34,528 bases of DNA from VRUE01 sp035698885 (GTDB lineage: Bacteria > Actinomycetota > Thermoleophilia > Solirubrobacterales > 70-9): assembly GCA_035698885.1 (NCBI GenBank), contig DASSBJ010000039.1, positions 1-34,528 of the forward strand, given 5' to 3'. A program made the position numbers and the translations under genes. The stretch's first letter is position 1, and the number at the start of each line of letters is the position of its first letter. This document shows positions 18,403 to 25,514 of this stretch, piece after piece. The notes under the pieces were generated by a model. The model was not told where the DNA came from, searched no databases, and saw only the letters and a program-made list of their open reading frames with translations.

Positions 18403-18798
18403 ATGCCAGCTACCCGCCAGAAGACCGGCGAGTGCCGCCAGTGCCGCTCCTTCTGCGACAGGATGGTCGAGCCGCGCGGCTGTGTCGAGATCGGCTGCCG
18501 CTACCTCTACAGCGTCGTCGACGGGCTCAGCGGCGTGCAGTACGTCGGCTGCATGCAGGGTGTGTTCGGCGCCCGGGTCGAGCTCGACGCGGTGCTGCAG
18601 CCGGGCGGCTTCGGCGGCGTCAAGATGACCGGCGGGGCGCTGCCCCACTGCCCGTTCTCGGTCGAGCGGGCCTACAGCGGCGAGGGCCCGGAGTACGACT
18701 GCGTCAACCGGCGCTTCTTCGACTGCACCGACGGCGGCCCGGAGGGTCTGCGGGCCTTCGATCTGCGCGACATCGCCTCCGAGTCGTCCGGCCTCTGA
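18403..18798 (+). CDS. Cysteine-rich protein of unknown function
   Basis: I do not recognise this 131-residue protein. It has nine cysteines: Cys11-x2-Cys14-x3-Cys18, Cys27-x4-Cys32, then Cys50, Cys83, Cys100 and Cys108. The first cluster (CRQCRSFCDRM) resembles a zinc or iron-sulfur binding knuckle. No signal peptide or membrane helix is visible, so it is probably cytoplasmic, where a cysteine cluster would favour a metal site over disulfides. It is followed by a Gly-rich central part and a short acidic tail. Codon use matches the neighbours, so it looks like a resident gene. It sits between dnaE and an acyl-CoA dehydrogenase, probably as its own small transcription unit. Confidence 0.75.
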   Translation: MPATRQKTGECRQCRSFCDRMVEPRGCVEIGCRYLYSVVDGLSGVQYVGCMQGVFGARVELDAVLQPGGFGGVKMTGGALPHCPFSVERAYSGEGPEYDCVNRRFFDCTDGGPEGLRAFDLRDIASESSGL

Positions 18799-18814
18799 TC
18801 CCGACACTATTCGG

Positions 18815-18822
18815 TGTAGGCT
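18815..18822 (+). promoter_or_regulatory. Likely leaderless -10 box (TGTAGGCT) of the acyl-CoA dehydrogenase gene
   Basis: In the 30-base gap before the acyl-CoA dehydrogenase, a TG-extended TAGGCT ends six bases before the ATG, so the predicted transcription start is the A of the start codon. Here the box is not part of a stop codon, which makes a chance match less likely. No Shine-Dalgarno site and no clear -35 are seen. Confidence 0.45.
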
Positions 18823-18828
18823 TCGGTT

Positions 18829-20118
18829 ATGAGCGATTCTTCGGCGGCGGCAGAGGCAGAGCAGCGGGTGGCGGAGGCGGCGCAGGACGGGGCCGGGGCC
18901 GAGGGTCCCAGGTTCACGCTCGAGCTGAACCAGGATCAGCAGGACATCCGCGACTGGGTGCACGGCTTCGCCGAGGGCGTCGTCCGCCCGGCGGCGGCCG
19001 AATGGGACGAGCGCGAGGAGACGCCCTGGCCGGTGATCCAGGAGGCGGCCAAGATCGGCCTCTACAGCTTCGAAGCGCTCGGCCAGTTCTGGGCCGACGA
19101 GACGGGCCTGACGCTGCCGATCGCCAACGAGGAGCTCTTCTGGGGCGACGGTGGAATCGGCATGGCGATCATGGGCACCTCGCTGGCCGTCGCCGCGATC
19201 TTCGGGCAGGGAACCCCCGAGCAGATGGGCGAGTGGATCCCGCAGTGCTTCGGCACGCCGGAGGATCCCAAGGTCGCCGCGTTCTGCTCCTCGGAGCCCG
19301 ACGCCGGCTCCGACGTCTCGGCGATCCGCACCACCGCCAAGTACGACGAGGCGAAGGACGAATGGGTGCTGAACGGCCAGAAGGCCTGGGCCACCAACGG
19401 CGGGATCGCCGACGTGCACGTCGTGATCGCCTCGGTCGACCGCGAGCTGCGCTCGCGCGGCCACGCCGCCTTCGTCATCCCGCCGGGCACGCCCGGCTGC
19501 GAGCAGGGCGCCAAGGTGAAGAAGCACGGCCTGCGCGCCTCGCACACCGCCGACGTCCACCTCGACGACTGCCGCGTCCCGGGCTCCTGCCTGCTCGGCG
19601 GCAAGGAGAAGCTCGACGAGCGGCTGGCCCGCGTACGCGAGGGCAAGAGCGCCAAATCGCAGGCGGCGATGCAGACCTTCGAGGCGAGCCGGCCGACCGT
19701 CGGCGCACAGGCGATCGGGATCGCCCGCGCGGCCTACGAGTACGCGCTCGAGTACGCCAAGGAGCGGCAGCAGTTCGGCAGGGCGATCGTCGAGAACCAG
19801 GCGATCGCCTTCGCCCTGGCCGACATGAAGATGGAGATCGACGCCGCGCGGCTGCTCGTCTGGCGCGCCGCCTGGATGGGGCGCAACGGCCACAAGTTCG
19901 AGAACGCCGAGGGCTCGATGTCGAAGCTGAAGGCGGGCGAGGTCGCCGTCTGGGCGACCGAGCGCGCGATCCAGATTCTCGGCGGGAACGGCTACACCCG
20001 CGAGTTCCCGGTCGAGCGGATGCACCGCGACGCCAAGATCTACACGATCTTCGAGGGCACCTCCGAGATCCAGCGCCTGGTGATCAGCCGCGCGATCTCG
20101 GGCGTCCAGATCAGATAG
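18829..20118 (+). CDS. Acyl-CoA dehydrogenase family flavoprotein
   Basis: This FAD enzyme should oxidise an acyl-CoA to the trans-2-enoyl-CoA, passing electrons to ETF. After a ~27-residue Ala/Glu-rich N-terminal extension, the family domains follow in order: an N-terminal helical domain, the middle beta domain with CSSEPDAGSD and NGQKAWATNGG, and a C-terminal four-helix domain. Family blocks in the last domain are RQQFGRAIVENQAIAF, ILGGNGYTREFPVERMHRDA and the near-terminal TIFEGTSEIQRLV, whose Glu is at the position of the catalytic base in medium-chain enzymes. Length 429 is slightly above the usual 380–400 because of the tail and a loop near residue 265. Substrate chain length cannot be read from the sequence. 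It is convergent with nfo. Confidence 0.93.
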   Translation: MSDSSAAAEAEQRVAEAAQDGAGAEGPRFTLELNQDQQDIRDWVHGFAEGVVRPAAAEWDEREETPWPVIQEAAKIGLYSFEALGQFWADETGLTLPIANEELFWGDGGIGMAIMGTSLAVAAIFGQGTPEQMGEWIPQCFGTPEDPKVAAFCSSEPDAGSDVSAIRTTAKYDEAKDEWVLNGQKAWATNGGIADVHVVIASVDRELRSRGHAAFVIPPGTPGCEQGAKVKKHGLRASHTADVHLDDCRVPGSCLLGGKEKLDERLARVREGKSAKSQAAMQTFEASRPTVGAQAIGIARAAYEYALEYAKERQQFGRAIVENQAIAFALADMKMEIDAARLLVWRAAWMGRNGHKFENAEGSMSKLKAGEVAVWATERAIQILGGNGYTREFPVERMHRDAKIYTIFEGTSEIQRLVISRAISGVQIR

Positions 20119-20138
20119 CCCATCCCGGCGGGCCTATC
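20114..20138. terminator. Imperfect hairpin between convergent genes
   Basis: GATAGCCC (20114–20121) can pair with GGGCCTATC (20130–20138) with one bulged C and an 8-base loop, across the point where the acyl-CoA dehydrogenase and nfo end. It lacks a T-run on either side, so at best it is a weak, symmetrical terminator. Confidence 0.35.
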
Positions 20139-20997
20139 GCCGGCGACGCTCGAGCCCTTCGCGCCGCAGGCGCTTCGCCGCCGTGACTTCCCTCTTGTCC
20201 GGGCCCTTCTTCTCCGGCCCCGGGGTCTCCAGGGTCGCCGGCAGGCCGTCGAACCTCGGCTCGGAGAGGAAGGCTCGCAGGCCGGCTTTGCCCATCTCGC
20301 CCTTGCCGACGTTGGCGTGGCGGTCGCGGCAGGAGCCGAGCGGCGCGGCGGCGTCGTTGACGTGCAGGCAGCGCAGGCGGTCGAGGCCGACCTTCTCGTC
20401 GGCTTCGTCGACCACCGCGGCCAGCTTCTGCTCGTCGGTGACGTCGTAGCCCTGGACGAACAGGTGGCAGGAGTCGAGGCAGAGGCCGAGGCGCTTGCCT
20501 GCGCCCGCCAGCTCGATCAGCTCGGCGGTCTCGTCGAAGTCGCGGCCGAGCAGGCCTTTGTGGCCGGCGGTCTGCTCGAGCAGCAGCGGACAGCGCTCGC
20601 TGTCCTTCAGCGCCGCCGCGATGACTTTGGCGGCCCGCTTCATCGACGGGCCGTGCGGCTCGCCTTTCTGCGCGCCGGGGTGGAGGACGACGCCGGCGGC
20701 GCCGATCCCGTCGCCGGTGCGAAGCGCGTGGGTGAGCGAGGCGAGCGACTTCTTGCGCAGCTCTTTGTCCTTCGAGGCGCAGTTGATCAGGTAGACGGCG
20801 TGGATCACCACCGCTTCGACCGGCGAGTCGTCCATCGCCTCGCGAAACTCCGCGAAGTCGTCCTCGCCGTAACCGGTCGGCCGCCACATGCGCGGGCTCT
20901 GGTTGAAGATCTGGATCGACTCGCAGCCGCGTTCGCTGCCGCGCCCGATAGCTTTCGCCAGGCCGCCGGCCGTCGAGACGTGCGCCCCGATCAACAT
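20134..20997 (-). CDS. nfo: Deoxyribonuclease IV (AP endonuclease Nfo)
   Basis: Endonuclease IV cuts DNA 5' of abasic sites in base excision repair, using three zinc ions. Family motifs are present in order: IGAHVSTAGGL at the N-terminus, QIFNQSPRMW, IHAVYLINCAS, VLHPGAQKGEP, LLLEQTAG with the metal-binding Glu, CLDSCHLFVQGYD, LHVNDA, DRHANVGKGEMG and the final LETPG. The ATG at 20997 gives 287 residues, close to the E. coli length (285). ATG at 21018 or 21060 would add 7 or 21 residues and overlap the gltX start region. The last ~25 residues are Lys/Arg-rich. No clear promoter is visible, since the upstream sequence is gltX coding. Confidence 0.93.
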   Translation of the reverse strand: MLIGAHVSTAGGLAKAIGRGSERGCESIQIFNQSPRMWRPTGYGEDDFAEFREAMDDSPVEAVVIHAVYLINCASKDKELRKKSLASLTHALRTGDGIGAAGVVLHPGAQKGEPHGPSMKRAAKVIAAALKDSERCPLLLEQTAGHKGLLGRDFDETAELIELAGAGKRLGLCLDSCHLFVQGYDVTDEQKLAAVVDEADEKVGLDRLRCLHVNDAAAPLGSCRDRHANVGKGEMGKAGLRAFLSEPRFDGLPATLETPGPEKKGPDKREVTAAKRLRREGLERRRR

Positions 20998-20998
20998 C

Positions 20999-22369
20999 TT
21001 GTCCGAAGAGTCCGCCATCCGCTTGAGGTTCGCCCCGTCGCCGACCGGCGCGTTGCACATCGGCGGCGCGAGGACGGCACTCTACAACTGGCTCGCGGCG
21101 CGGCGCGAGGGCGGCTCGCTGATCCTGCGGATCGAGGACACCGACCGCGAGCGCTCGACCGAGCAGAACGTCGAGCAGATCCTCGACGCGCTGCGCTGGC
21201 TGGAGCTCGACTGGGACGAGGGGCCGCTCTCGCAGGCGGCGCGGGCGGAGCGCCACGAGCAGGCGCTGCGGCGGCTGCTGGCGAGCGGCGCCGCCTATCG
21301 CGACCACGCGACGGCGAAGGAGGTCGAGGCCTGGAAGGCCACGCACGGCGCCGACCGCGGCTACCGCGGCGACCCCTGCGAGGACGAGGACGCCGCCGTG
21401 CGGCTGCGGGTGCCCGACGAGGGCGAGACCGTCGTCGAGGACCTGATCCGCGGCCCGGTCCGCTTCCCAAATCGCAGCTACGACGATTTCGTGATCGCCC
21501 GCGGCGACGGCTCGGTTCTCTACAACTTCGCCGTCGCCGTCGACGACGCGGAGATGGGAATCACCGATGTGGTGCGCGGCGACGACCATCTCTCCAACAC
21601 GCCGAAGCAGTTGCTCGTGCTCGCGGCGCTCGGGTTCGAGGCGCCGCGCTATGCCCACCTGCCGCTGCTGCACGGCCCGGACGGCCGCAAGCTCTCCAAG
21701 CGCCACGGCGCCGCCTCGGTGCAGGAGCTGCGCGCAGCGGGCTACCTGCCGGCGGCGGTGCGCAACTACCTGGCGCTGCTCGGTTGGGGGGCCGACGACG
21801 ACGCGACGCTGATCCCGACCGATGAGCTGATCGAGCGCTTCCGCGTCGCCGACGTCGGCAGGGCGGCGGCGATCTTCGACGAGAAGAAGCTGCGCTGGGT
21901 CAACGGCCGCTACATGCGCGAGCTGCCGCTCGAGGAGTACGTGCGCGTCGTAGCCCGGCATCTCGGGCGCGAGGAGGACGGAAAGCTGCGCACGGCCTGC
22001 GAGATCGTGCAGGAGAAAGCGCAGACTCTGGCCGAGGTCTGGCCGCTGATCCGCTTCCTCTTCGAAGAGCCCGAGACCGACGAGAAGGCCTGGCGCAAGA
22101 CGATGAAGGAGGAGGCGCCGGGAGCGCTCGCCGCCGCCCGCGAGGCGCTCGCCGCCGCCGCCGACGAGTTCGACGCCGCGGCGGTCGAGGCGGCGCTGGC
22201 GCCGCTGCCGGGGCGGCTCGGCCTGAAGCCCGGGAAGGTCTACCAGCCGATCCGCGTGGCGATCAGCGGCGGAACGGTCTCGCCGGGCATCTTCGAATCG
22301 CTGGCGGCGCTCGGACGCGAGGCGTCGTTGAGGCGCATCGATGACGCGCTCGTGCGCCTCGGCGCATAA
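20999..22369 (+). CDS. gltX: Glutamyl-tRNA synthetase
   Basis: The enzyme charges tRNA-Glu and, with GatCAB encoded at the end of this window and no glutaminyl-tRNA synthetase seen here, probably also tRNA-Gln. The class I signature RFAPSPTGALHIGG and the LSKRHG version of KMSKS are intact, as is LRIEDTDRERS. The C-terminal anticodon-binding domain runs to PIRVAISGGTVSPGIFE. The best start is TTG at 20999 (MSEESAIRLRFAPS), giving 456 residues; a TTG at 21023 is possible. Longer frames upstream lie antisense in nfo and do not resemble GluRS. This start is only one base from the nfo ATG, so each gene's promoter must lie in the other's coding region. Confidence 0.95.
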   Translation: MSEESAIRLRFAPSPTGALHIGGARTALYNWLAARREGGSLILRIEDTDRERSTEQNVEQILDALRWLELDWDEGPLSQAARAERHEQALRRLLASGAAYRDHATAKEVEAWKATHGADRGYRGDPCEDEDAAVRLRVPDEGETVVEDLIRGPVRFPNRSYDDFVIARGDGSVLYNFAVAVDDAEMGITDVVRGDDHLSNTPKQLLVLAALGFEAPRYAHLPLLHGPDGRKLSKRHGAASVQELRAAGYLPAAVRNYLALLGWGADDDATLIPTDELIERFRVADVGRAAAIFDEKKLRWVNGRYMRELPLEEYVRVVARHLGREEDGKLRTACEIVQEKAQTLAEVWPLIRFLFEEPETDEKAWRKTMKEEAPGALAAAREALAAAADEFDAAAVEAALAPLPGRLGLKPGKVYQPIRVAISGGTVSPGIFESLAALGREASLRRIDDALVRLGA

Positions 22370-22446
22370 CCGTACTCAGTAATTGGGAGGCGAGGGCTAA
22401 ACCGTGCGTCCTCCGCTGCCGATGACGGAAGCGGAACGAGCTACTG

Positions 22447-23520
22447 ATGGCAGCGAGCGCACAGACCAACGGGAAAGCCGGCAAGGCCGACGTCGCGCAG
22501 GGGGGGAATACCGCCGCGCCTGGCGCGCGGCTCGCCTCCGCCTTCGAGGCGGTGGAGAAATTTCCGGCGCTGATCGAGTCACGCGCCCGCGTCATGCGGG
22601 CGGCCACCGCCGAGACGGCGCGGGTCGGCGAGCTGGTCGACGCCGTCGAGGCGGACGTGGCGCTGACGATCGCCGTCCTCCGCTTCGCCAACCGCTCCAG
22701 CGTCTCCGGCGGGATCGGCGGTGTGCCCGCGGCGGTCGACGTGCTCAAGCCCTCGGGAGTGCTGGCGATTGCCGGCACCGCGCCCGTCTTCGACTTCTTC
22801 GAGCCCAACGGCGGCTGGGAGCTGCGCCCGGAGCAGTTCCGCGTGCACGCGCTGGCGACGCAGCAGGCGGCGACTCGGATCGGCCGCGAGATCGGCTGGG
22901 CCGAACGCGACGAGCTGATCGTCGCGGCGCTGCTGCACGACATCGGCCGCCTCGTCATCTCCAAGCTTCACCCGGGCCGCCGCACCTACTTCGACGCCGC
23001 GGGCCGCACCCCCGAGCAGCGGATCCGCGAAGAACGGGACCAGCTCGGGATCGACCATGCCCTGGTCGGCGGCGTGCTGGCGCGACGCTGGAACGTGCCC
23101 CAGCGGATCGCCGTGGCGATCGAGCGCCACCACGCCGAGGACGCGGAAGGGCTCGCGGCGATCGTCGCCACGGCCGACATGGTCGCCCATTACGCGCAGG
23201 GCGAGGCGGTCAACGCGGAGCGCCTGCGGAGGACCGCGAAGCGCTGCGGCCTCAGCCCGGACGGCCTGCGCGAGCTGCTTTACGAACTTCCCTACCCGCG
23301 TGAGCTCGACTCCCGGGTCAGCGAGCCCTGCCCGCTCTCCGGTCGCGAGCTGGACGTCCTACGCCATCTCTCGGAGGGCATGGTGTACAAGCAGATCGCC
23401 GGCGAGATGCAGCTCTCGGTCTCGACGATCCGCACCCACCTGCACAACGTCTACGGCAAGATCGGGGCGGTCGACCGCGCACAGGCCGTGCTCACCGCGC
23501 GCGATCGCGGCTGGATCTGA
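22447..23520 (+). CDS. HDOD/HD domain–LuxR HTH fusion regulator
   Basis: The 357-residue protein joins an HDOD-type domain (about 30–245) to a C-terminal LuxR helix-turn-helix (about 295–357, PLSGRELDVLRHLSEGM then VSTIRTHLHNVYGKIGAVDR). HDOD domains are usually catalytically dead relatives of HD phosphohydrolases, but a full set of metal-type residues is visible here: His134, His164-Asp165 (LLHDIGRLV), His204, His228-His229 and Asp244. No GYP motif for cyclic-di-GMP hydrolysis follows. It could be a transcription factor gated by nucleotide binding or hydrolysis. No receiver domain or membrane segment is present. The ATG is preceded by only a weak purine stretch. It ends tail to tail with the next regulator, three bases apart. 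Confidence 0.85.
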   Translation: MAASAQTNGKAGKADVAQGGNTAAPGARLASAFEAVEKFPALIESRARVMRAATAETARVGELVDAVEADVALTIAVLRFANRSSVSGGIGGVPAAVDVLKPSGVLAIAGTAPVFDFFEPNGGWELRPEQFRVHALATQQAATRIGREIGWAERDELIVAALLHDIGRLVISKLHPGRRTYFDAAGRTPEQRIREERDQLGIDHALVGGVLARRWNVPQRIAVAIERHHAEDAEGLAAIVATADMVAHYAQGEAVNAERLRRTAKRCGLSPDGLRELLYELPYPRELDSRVSEPCPLSGRELDVLRHLSEGMVYKQIAGEMQLSVSTIRTHLHNVYGKIGAVDRAQAVLTARDRGWI

Positions 23521-23523
23521 GCC

Positions 23524-24156
23524 TCAGTCGATCAGGCACTCTCTGAGGGCGATGGCCACGGCATGGGTGCGGTTTTTCGCCCCCAGCCGGGCCAGCATGT
23601 TCTTCGTGTGGGTCTTCACCGTTTCCTCGCTGAGGCCGAGCTCGCGCGCCGCGGCTGTGGTCGAGCCGCCGTCGGAGAGCAGTTGCAGGATCTCCCGCTG
23701 GCGCCGGGTCAGCTTGCCGTGGCTGCCGCTCGGCGGCACCGCGGGATCGACGAAGCGGCTCTGGTCGAGCGCCGCTCGGGCGGCCTTCGCCATTTCCTCG
23801 GCGCTCGCCGTGCGGGCGACGTAGGCGCTCGCGCCGGCCTGCAGCGCGGCGCTTGCGAGGTGTCGCTCCGGCCGCTCGCCGTGGGCGACGATTCCCATCG
23901 CCGGGGCAGTCCTGCGCAGGGCGCGGATCGCCTGCTCGCCGTAGAGCGATTCGGCATCGCCTTCGACGACGCCGCGGCGCAGGTCGACGATCGCCACGTC
24001 GATGCTGCCGACGTCGCGAACAAGGCCGAGGGCCTCGTCGCGGCTTTCGCTCTCGTGGATCTCGAAGTCCCCGGCCAGTGCCTCGCGCACGCCGAGCCGG
24101 ACCAGCGGGTGGGCGTCGATCACAAGGCAGTGTGGGCGCTCGCTCGGGGGAACCAT
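23524..24156 (-). CDS. LuxR/NarL-type response regulator with degenerate receiver
   Basis: The N-terminal receiver domain (about 8–128) keeps the candidate phospho-acceptor Asp58 (AIVDLRRG), but the acidic pocket has a single Asp14 followed by Ala. The conserved Thr position seems lost, and the switch Lys is Arg115 (AYVARTAS). A loop insertion of about ten residues follows Asp58. The C-terminal HTH (about 147–208) is a standard LuxR type with LTRRQREILQLLSDG and SEETVKTHTKNMLARLG. No histidine kinase is next to it, so it is an orphan. It may respond to something other than phosphorylation, or be phosphorylated by a remote kinase. It is divergent from the Rrf2 gene. Confidence 0.88.
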   Translation of the reverse strand: MVPPSERPHCLVIDAHPLVRLGVREALAGDFEIHESESRDEALGLVRDVGSIDVAIVDLRRGVVEGDAESLYGEQAIRALRRTAPAMGIVAHGERPERHLASAALQAGASAYVARTASAEEMAKAARAALDQSRFVDPAVPPSGSHGKLTRRQREILQLLSDGGSTTAAARELGLSEETVKTHTKNMLARLGAKNRTHAVAIALRECLID

Positions 24157-24159
24157 CCG

Positions 24160-24167
24160 ATCCTATA
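24160..24167 (-). promoter_or_regulatory. Possible -10 box (TATAGGAT) of the LuxR-type regulator
   Basis: On the - strand TATAGGAT lies three bases before the ATG at 24156, and its TATAGG part ends five bases before it. It is the only AT-rich string in the 36-base gap to the divergent Rrf2 gene. It would give a leaderless or nearly leaderless transcript. Confidence 0.35.
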
Positions 24168-24192
24168 CCCGCCTGTGCGGTAGAAAGGACCC

Positions 24193-24591
24193 GTGATCTC
24201 AATCACCTCGAAGTCGCGCTACGCCGTCGTCGCGATGGCGGAGCTGGCCCGCTCGGGCGAGCGACCGGTGCCGATCAAGGAGCTGGCGGAGCGGCGCGGC
24301 ATCCCCGAGCAGTTCCTCGAGCAGCTCTTCTCGACCCTGCGCCGGGCCGGCCTGCTGACCAGCCACCGCGGCATGAGAGGCGGTTACACGCTCTCCCGTC
24401 CGGCCGACGAGATCAGCGTGCTCGAGGTCGTGCAGACGCTCGACGGCAAGGTCGGCCAGGAGGCCGACGAGGCGGGCGGCATCTGGGCCGACGGCGTCAC
24501 CGCCCTGCGCAAGGTCTTCGGCCAGACCACGATCGCCGAAGTCGCGAGGCGCGAGGCCGAGGAGGCCGGCTCGGGGATGTACTTCATCTGA
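24193..24591 (+). CDS. Rrf2-family regulator, CymR-like
   Basis: A 132-residue winged-helix regulator of the Rrf2 family: ISITSKSRYAVVAMAELA at the start, a helix-turn-helix near 25–50 (IKELAERRGIPEQFLEQLF), and the wing with RGMRGGYTLSRP. It has no cysteine, so it cannot hold the iron-sulfur cluster of IscR or NsrR. That and its overlap with cysK point to a cysteine-metabolism repressor like CymR, which in Bacillus works in complex with CysK. The GTG start at 24193 has a purine-rich AAAGGA four bases upstream. The stop overlaps cysK (TGATG). The target sites are not identified. Confidence 0.88.
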   Translation: MISITSKSRYAVVAMAELARSGERPVPIKELAERRGIPEQFLEQLFSTLRRAGLLTSHRGMRGGYTLSRPADEISVLEVVQTLDGKVGQEADEAGGIWADGVTALRKVFGQTTIAEVARREAEEAGSGMYFI

Positions 24592-25514
24592 TGAGAATCG
24601 GGGCTGAGGCATCGGGGGTCGTCGGCGGGACGCCGATGGTGGCGCTGCGGCGGCTGGGGGAGGGGCTGCCGGGGGAAGTCTGCGCGAAGCTGGAGTACTT
24701 CAGTCCCGGGGGGTCGGTGAAGGACCGGATCGGGGTGGCGATGATCGATGCGGCCGAGCACGAAGGGCTGATCGAGCCCGGCAAGTCGGTGATCGTCGAG
24801 CCGACCAGCGGCAACACCGGGATCGCGCTGGCGATGGTCTGCGCGGCGCGCGGCTACGAGTTGATCCTGACCCTGCCCGAGGGGATGAGCCGCGAGCGGG
24901 CGAAGCTGCTGCGCGCCTACGGCGCCGAGGTGCGCGAGACGCCGTCGCTGGGTGGGATGAGCGAGGCGGTCGAGCTGGCGGAGGAGATCCGCGAGCAGCG
25001 GCGCGCCTTCATGCCGCAGCAGTTCTCCAACCCGGCGAATCCGGCGGCGCACCGGAAGACGACGGCGGAGGAGATCTGGCGCGACACCGACGGCGAGGTC
25101 GGCGCCTTCGTCGCCGGGGTCGGCACCGGCGGCACGATCACCGGGGTCGGCGGGATGTTCCGCGAGTGCAGCCCGGAGACGCTGGTCGTCGCCGTCGAGC
25201 CCGCCGCCTCGCCGGTGCTCTCGGGCGGCGCCCCCGGCCCGCACAAGATCCAGGGGATCGGCGCCGGATTCGTTCCCGCGGTCCTCGACCGCTCGGTGAT
25301 CGACGAGACGATCGCCGTCTCCGACGAGGACGCGCTGGAGACGGCGCGCCTCGCCGCGAAACGCGAGGGCCTGCTGGCCGGGATCTCCGCCGGCGCCAAC
25401 GTCAAGGCGGCGCTTGAGGTCGCGGCGCGCCCGGAGATGGAGGGCAAGCGGGTCGTCACCGTCGTCTGCGATTCGGGCGAGCGCTACATGTCCCTACCCT
25501 TCTTCGCACCGTGA
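24591..25514 (+). CDS. cysK: Cysteine synthase A (O-acetylserine sulfhydrylase)
   Basis: A PLP enzyme that makes cysteine from O-acetylserine and sulfide. The PLP lysine is Lys44 in GGSVKDR, the substrate loop is PTSGNTGIAL (71–80), and the phosphate loop is GVGTGGTITGVG. Length (307) is normal. The ATG at 24591 shares a base with the Rrf2 gene stop, and upstream parts of this frame are antisense shadow. Its stop overlaps the cysE GTG start (GTGA). Having its likely regulator, the synthase and the acetyltransferase in one chain suggests joint control by O-acetylserine supply. Confidence 0.96.
   Translation: MRIGAEASGVVGGTPMVALRRLGEGLPGEVCAKLEYFSPGGSVKDRIGVAMIDAAEHEGLIEPGKSVIVEPTSGNTGIALAMVCAARGYELILTLPEGMSRERAKLLRAYGAEVRETPSLGGMSEAVELAEEIREQRRAFMPQQFSNPANPAAHRKTTAEEIWRDTDGEVGAFVAGVGTGGTITGVGGMFRECSPETLVVAVEPAASPVLSGGAPGPHKIQGIGAGFVPAVLDRSVIDETIAVSDEDALETARLAAKREGLLAGISAGANVKAALEVAARPEMEGKRVVTVVCDSGERYMSLPFFAP

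Noticed and set aside
14746..20025. Very long open frame on the - strand (about 1759 codons) opposite dnaE and the acyl-CoA dehydrogenase
   Set aside because: It is the mirror of strongly conserved + strand genes, caused by the very high GC at third positions. Its translation is Arg/Leu/Val/Asp/His-rich with no domain motifs.
20111..21961. Long - strand open frame covering nfo and gltX in another frame
   Set aside because: It runs antisense to gltX and out of frame with nfo, both of which have complete motif sets.
22380..22446. Possible riboswitch or structured leader before the HDOD–LuxR gene
   Set aside because: Only a short GGAGG/CCTCC pairing with a long loop is seen, which is common by chance at this GC content.
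22404..23303. Open frame starting with a GTG before the HDOD–LuxR gene
   Set aside because: It lies in a different frame from the recognised HDOD and LuxR motifs and becomes Arg-rich and repetitive within 40 residues.
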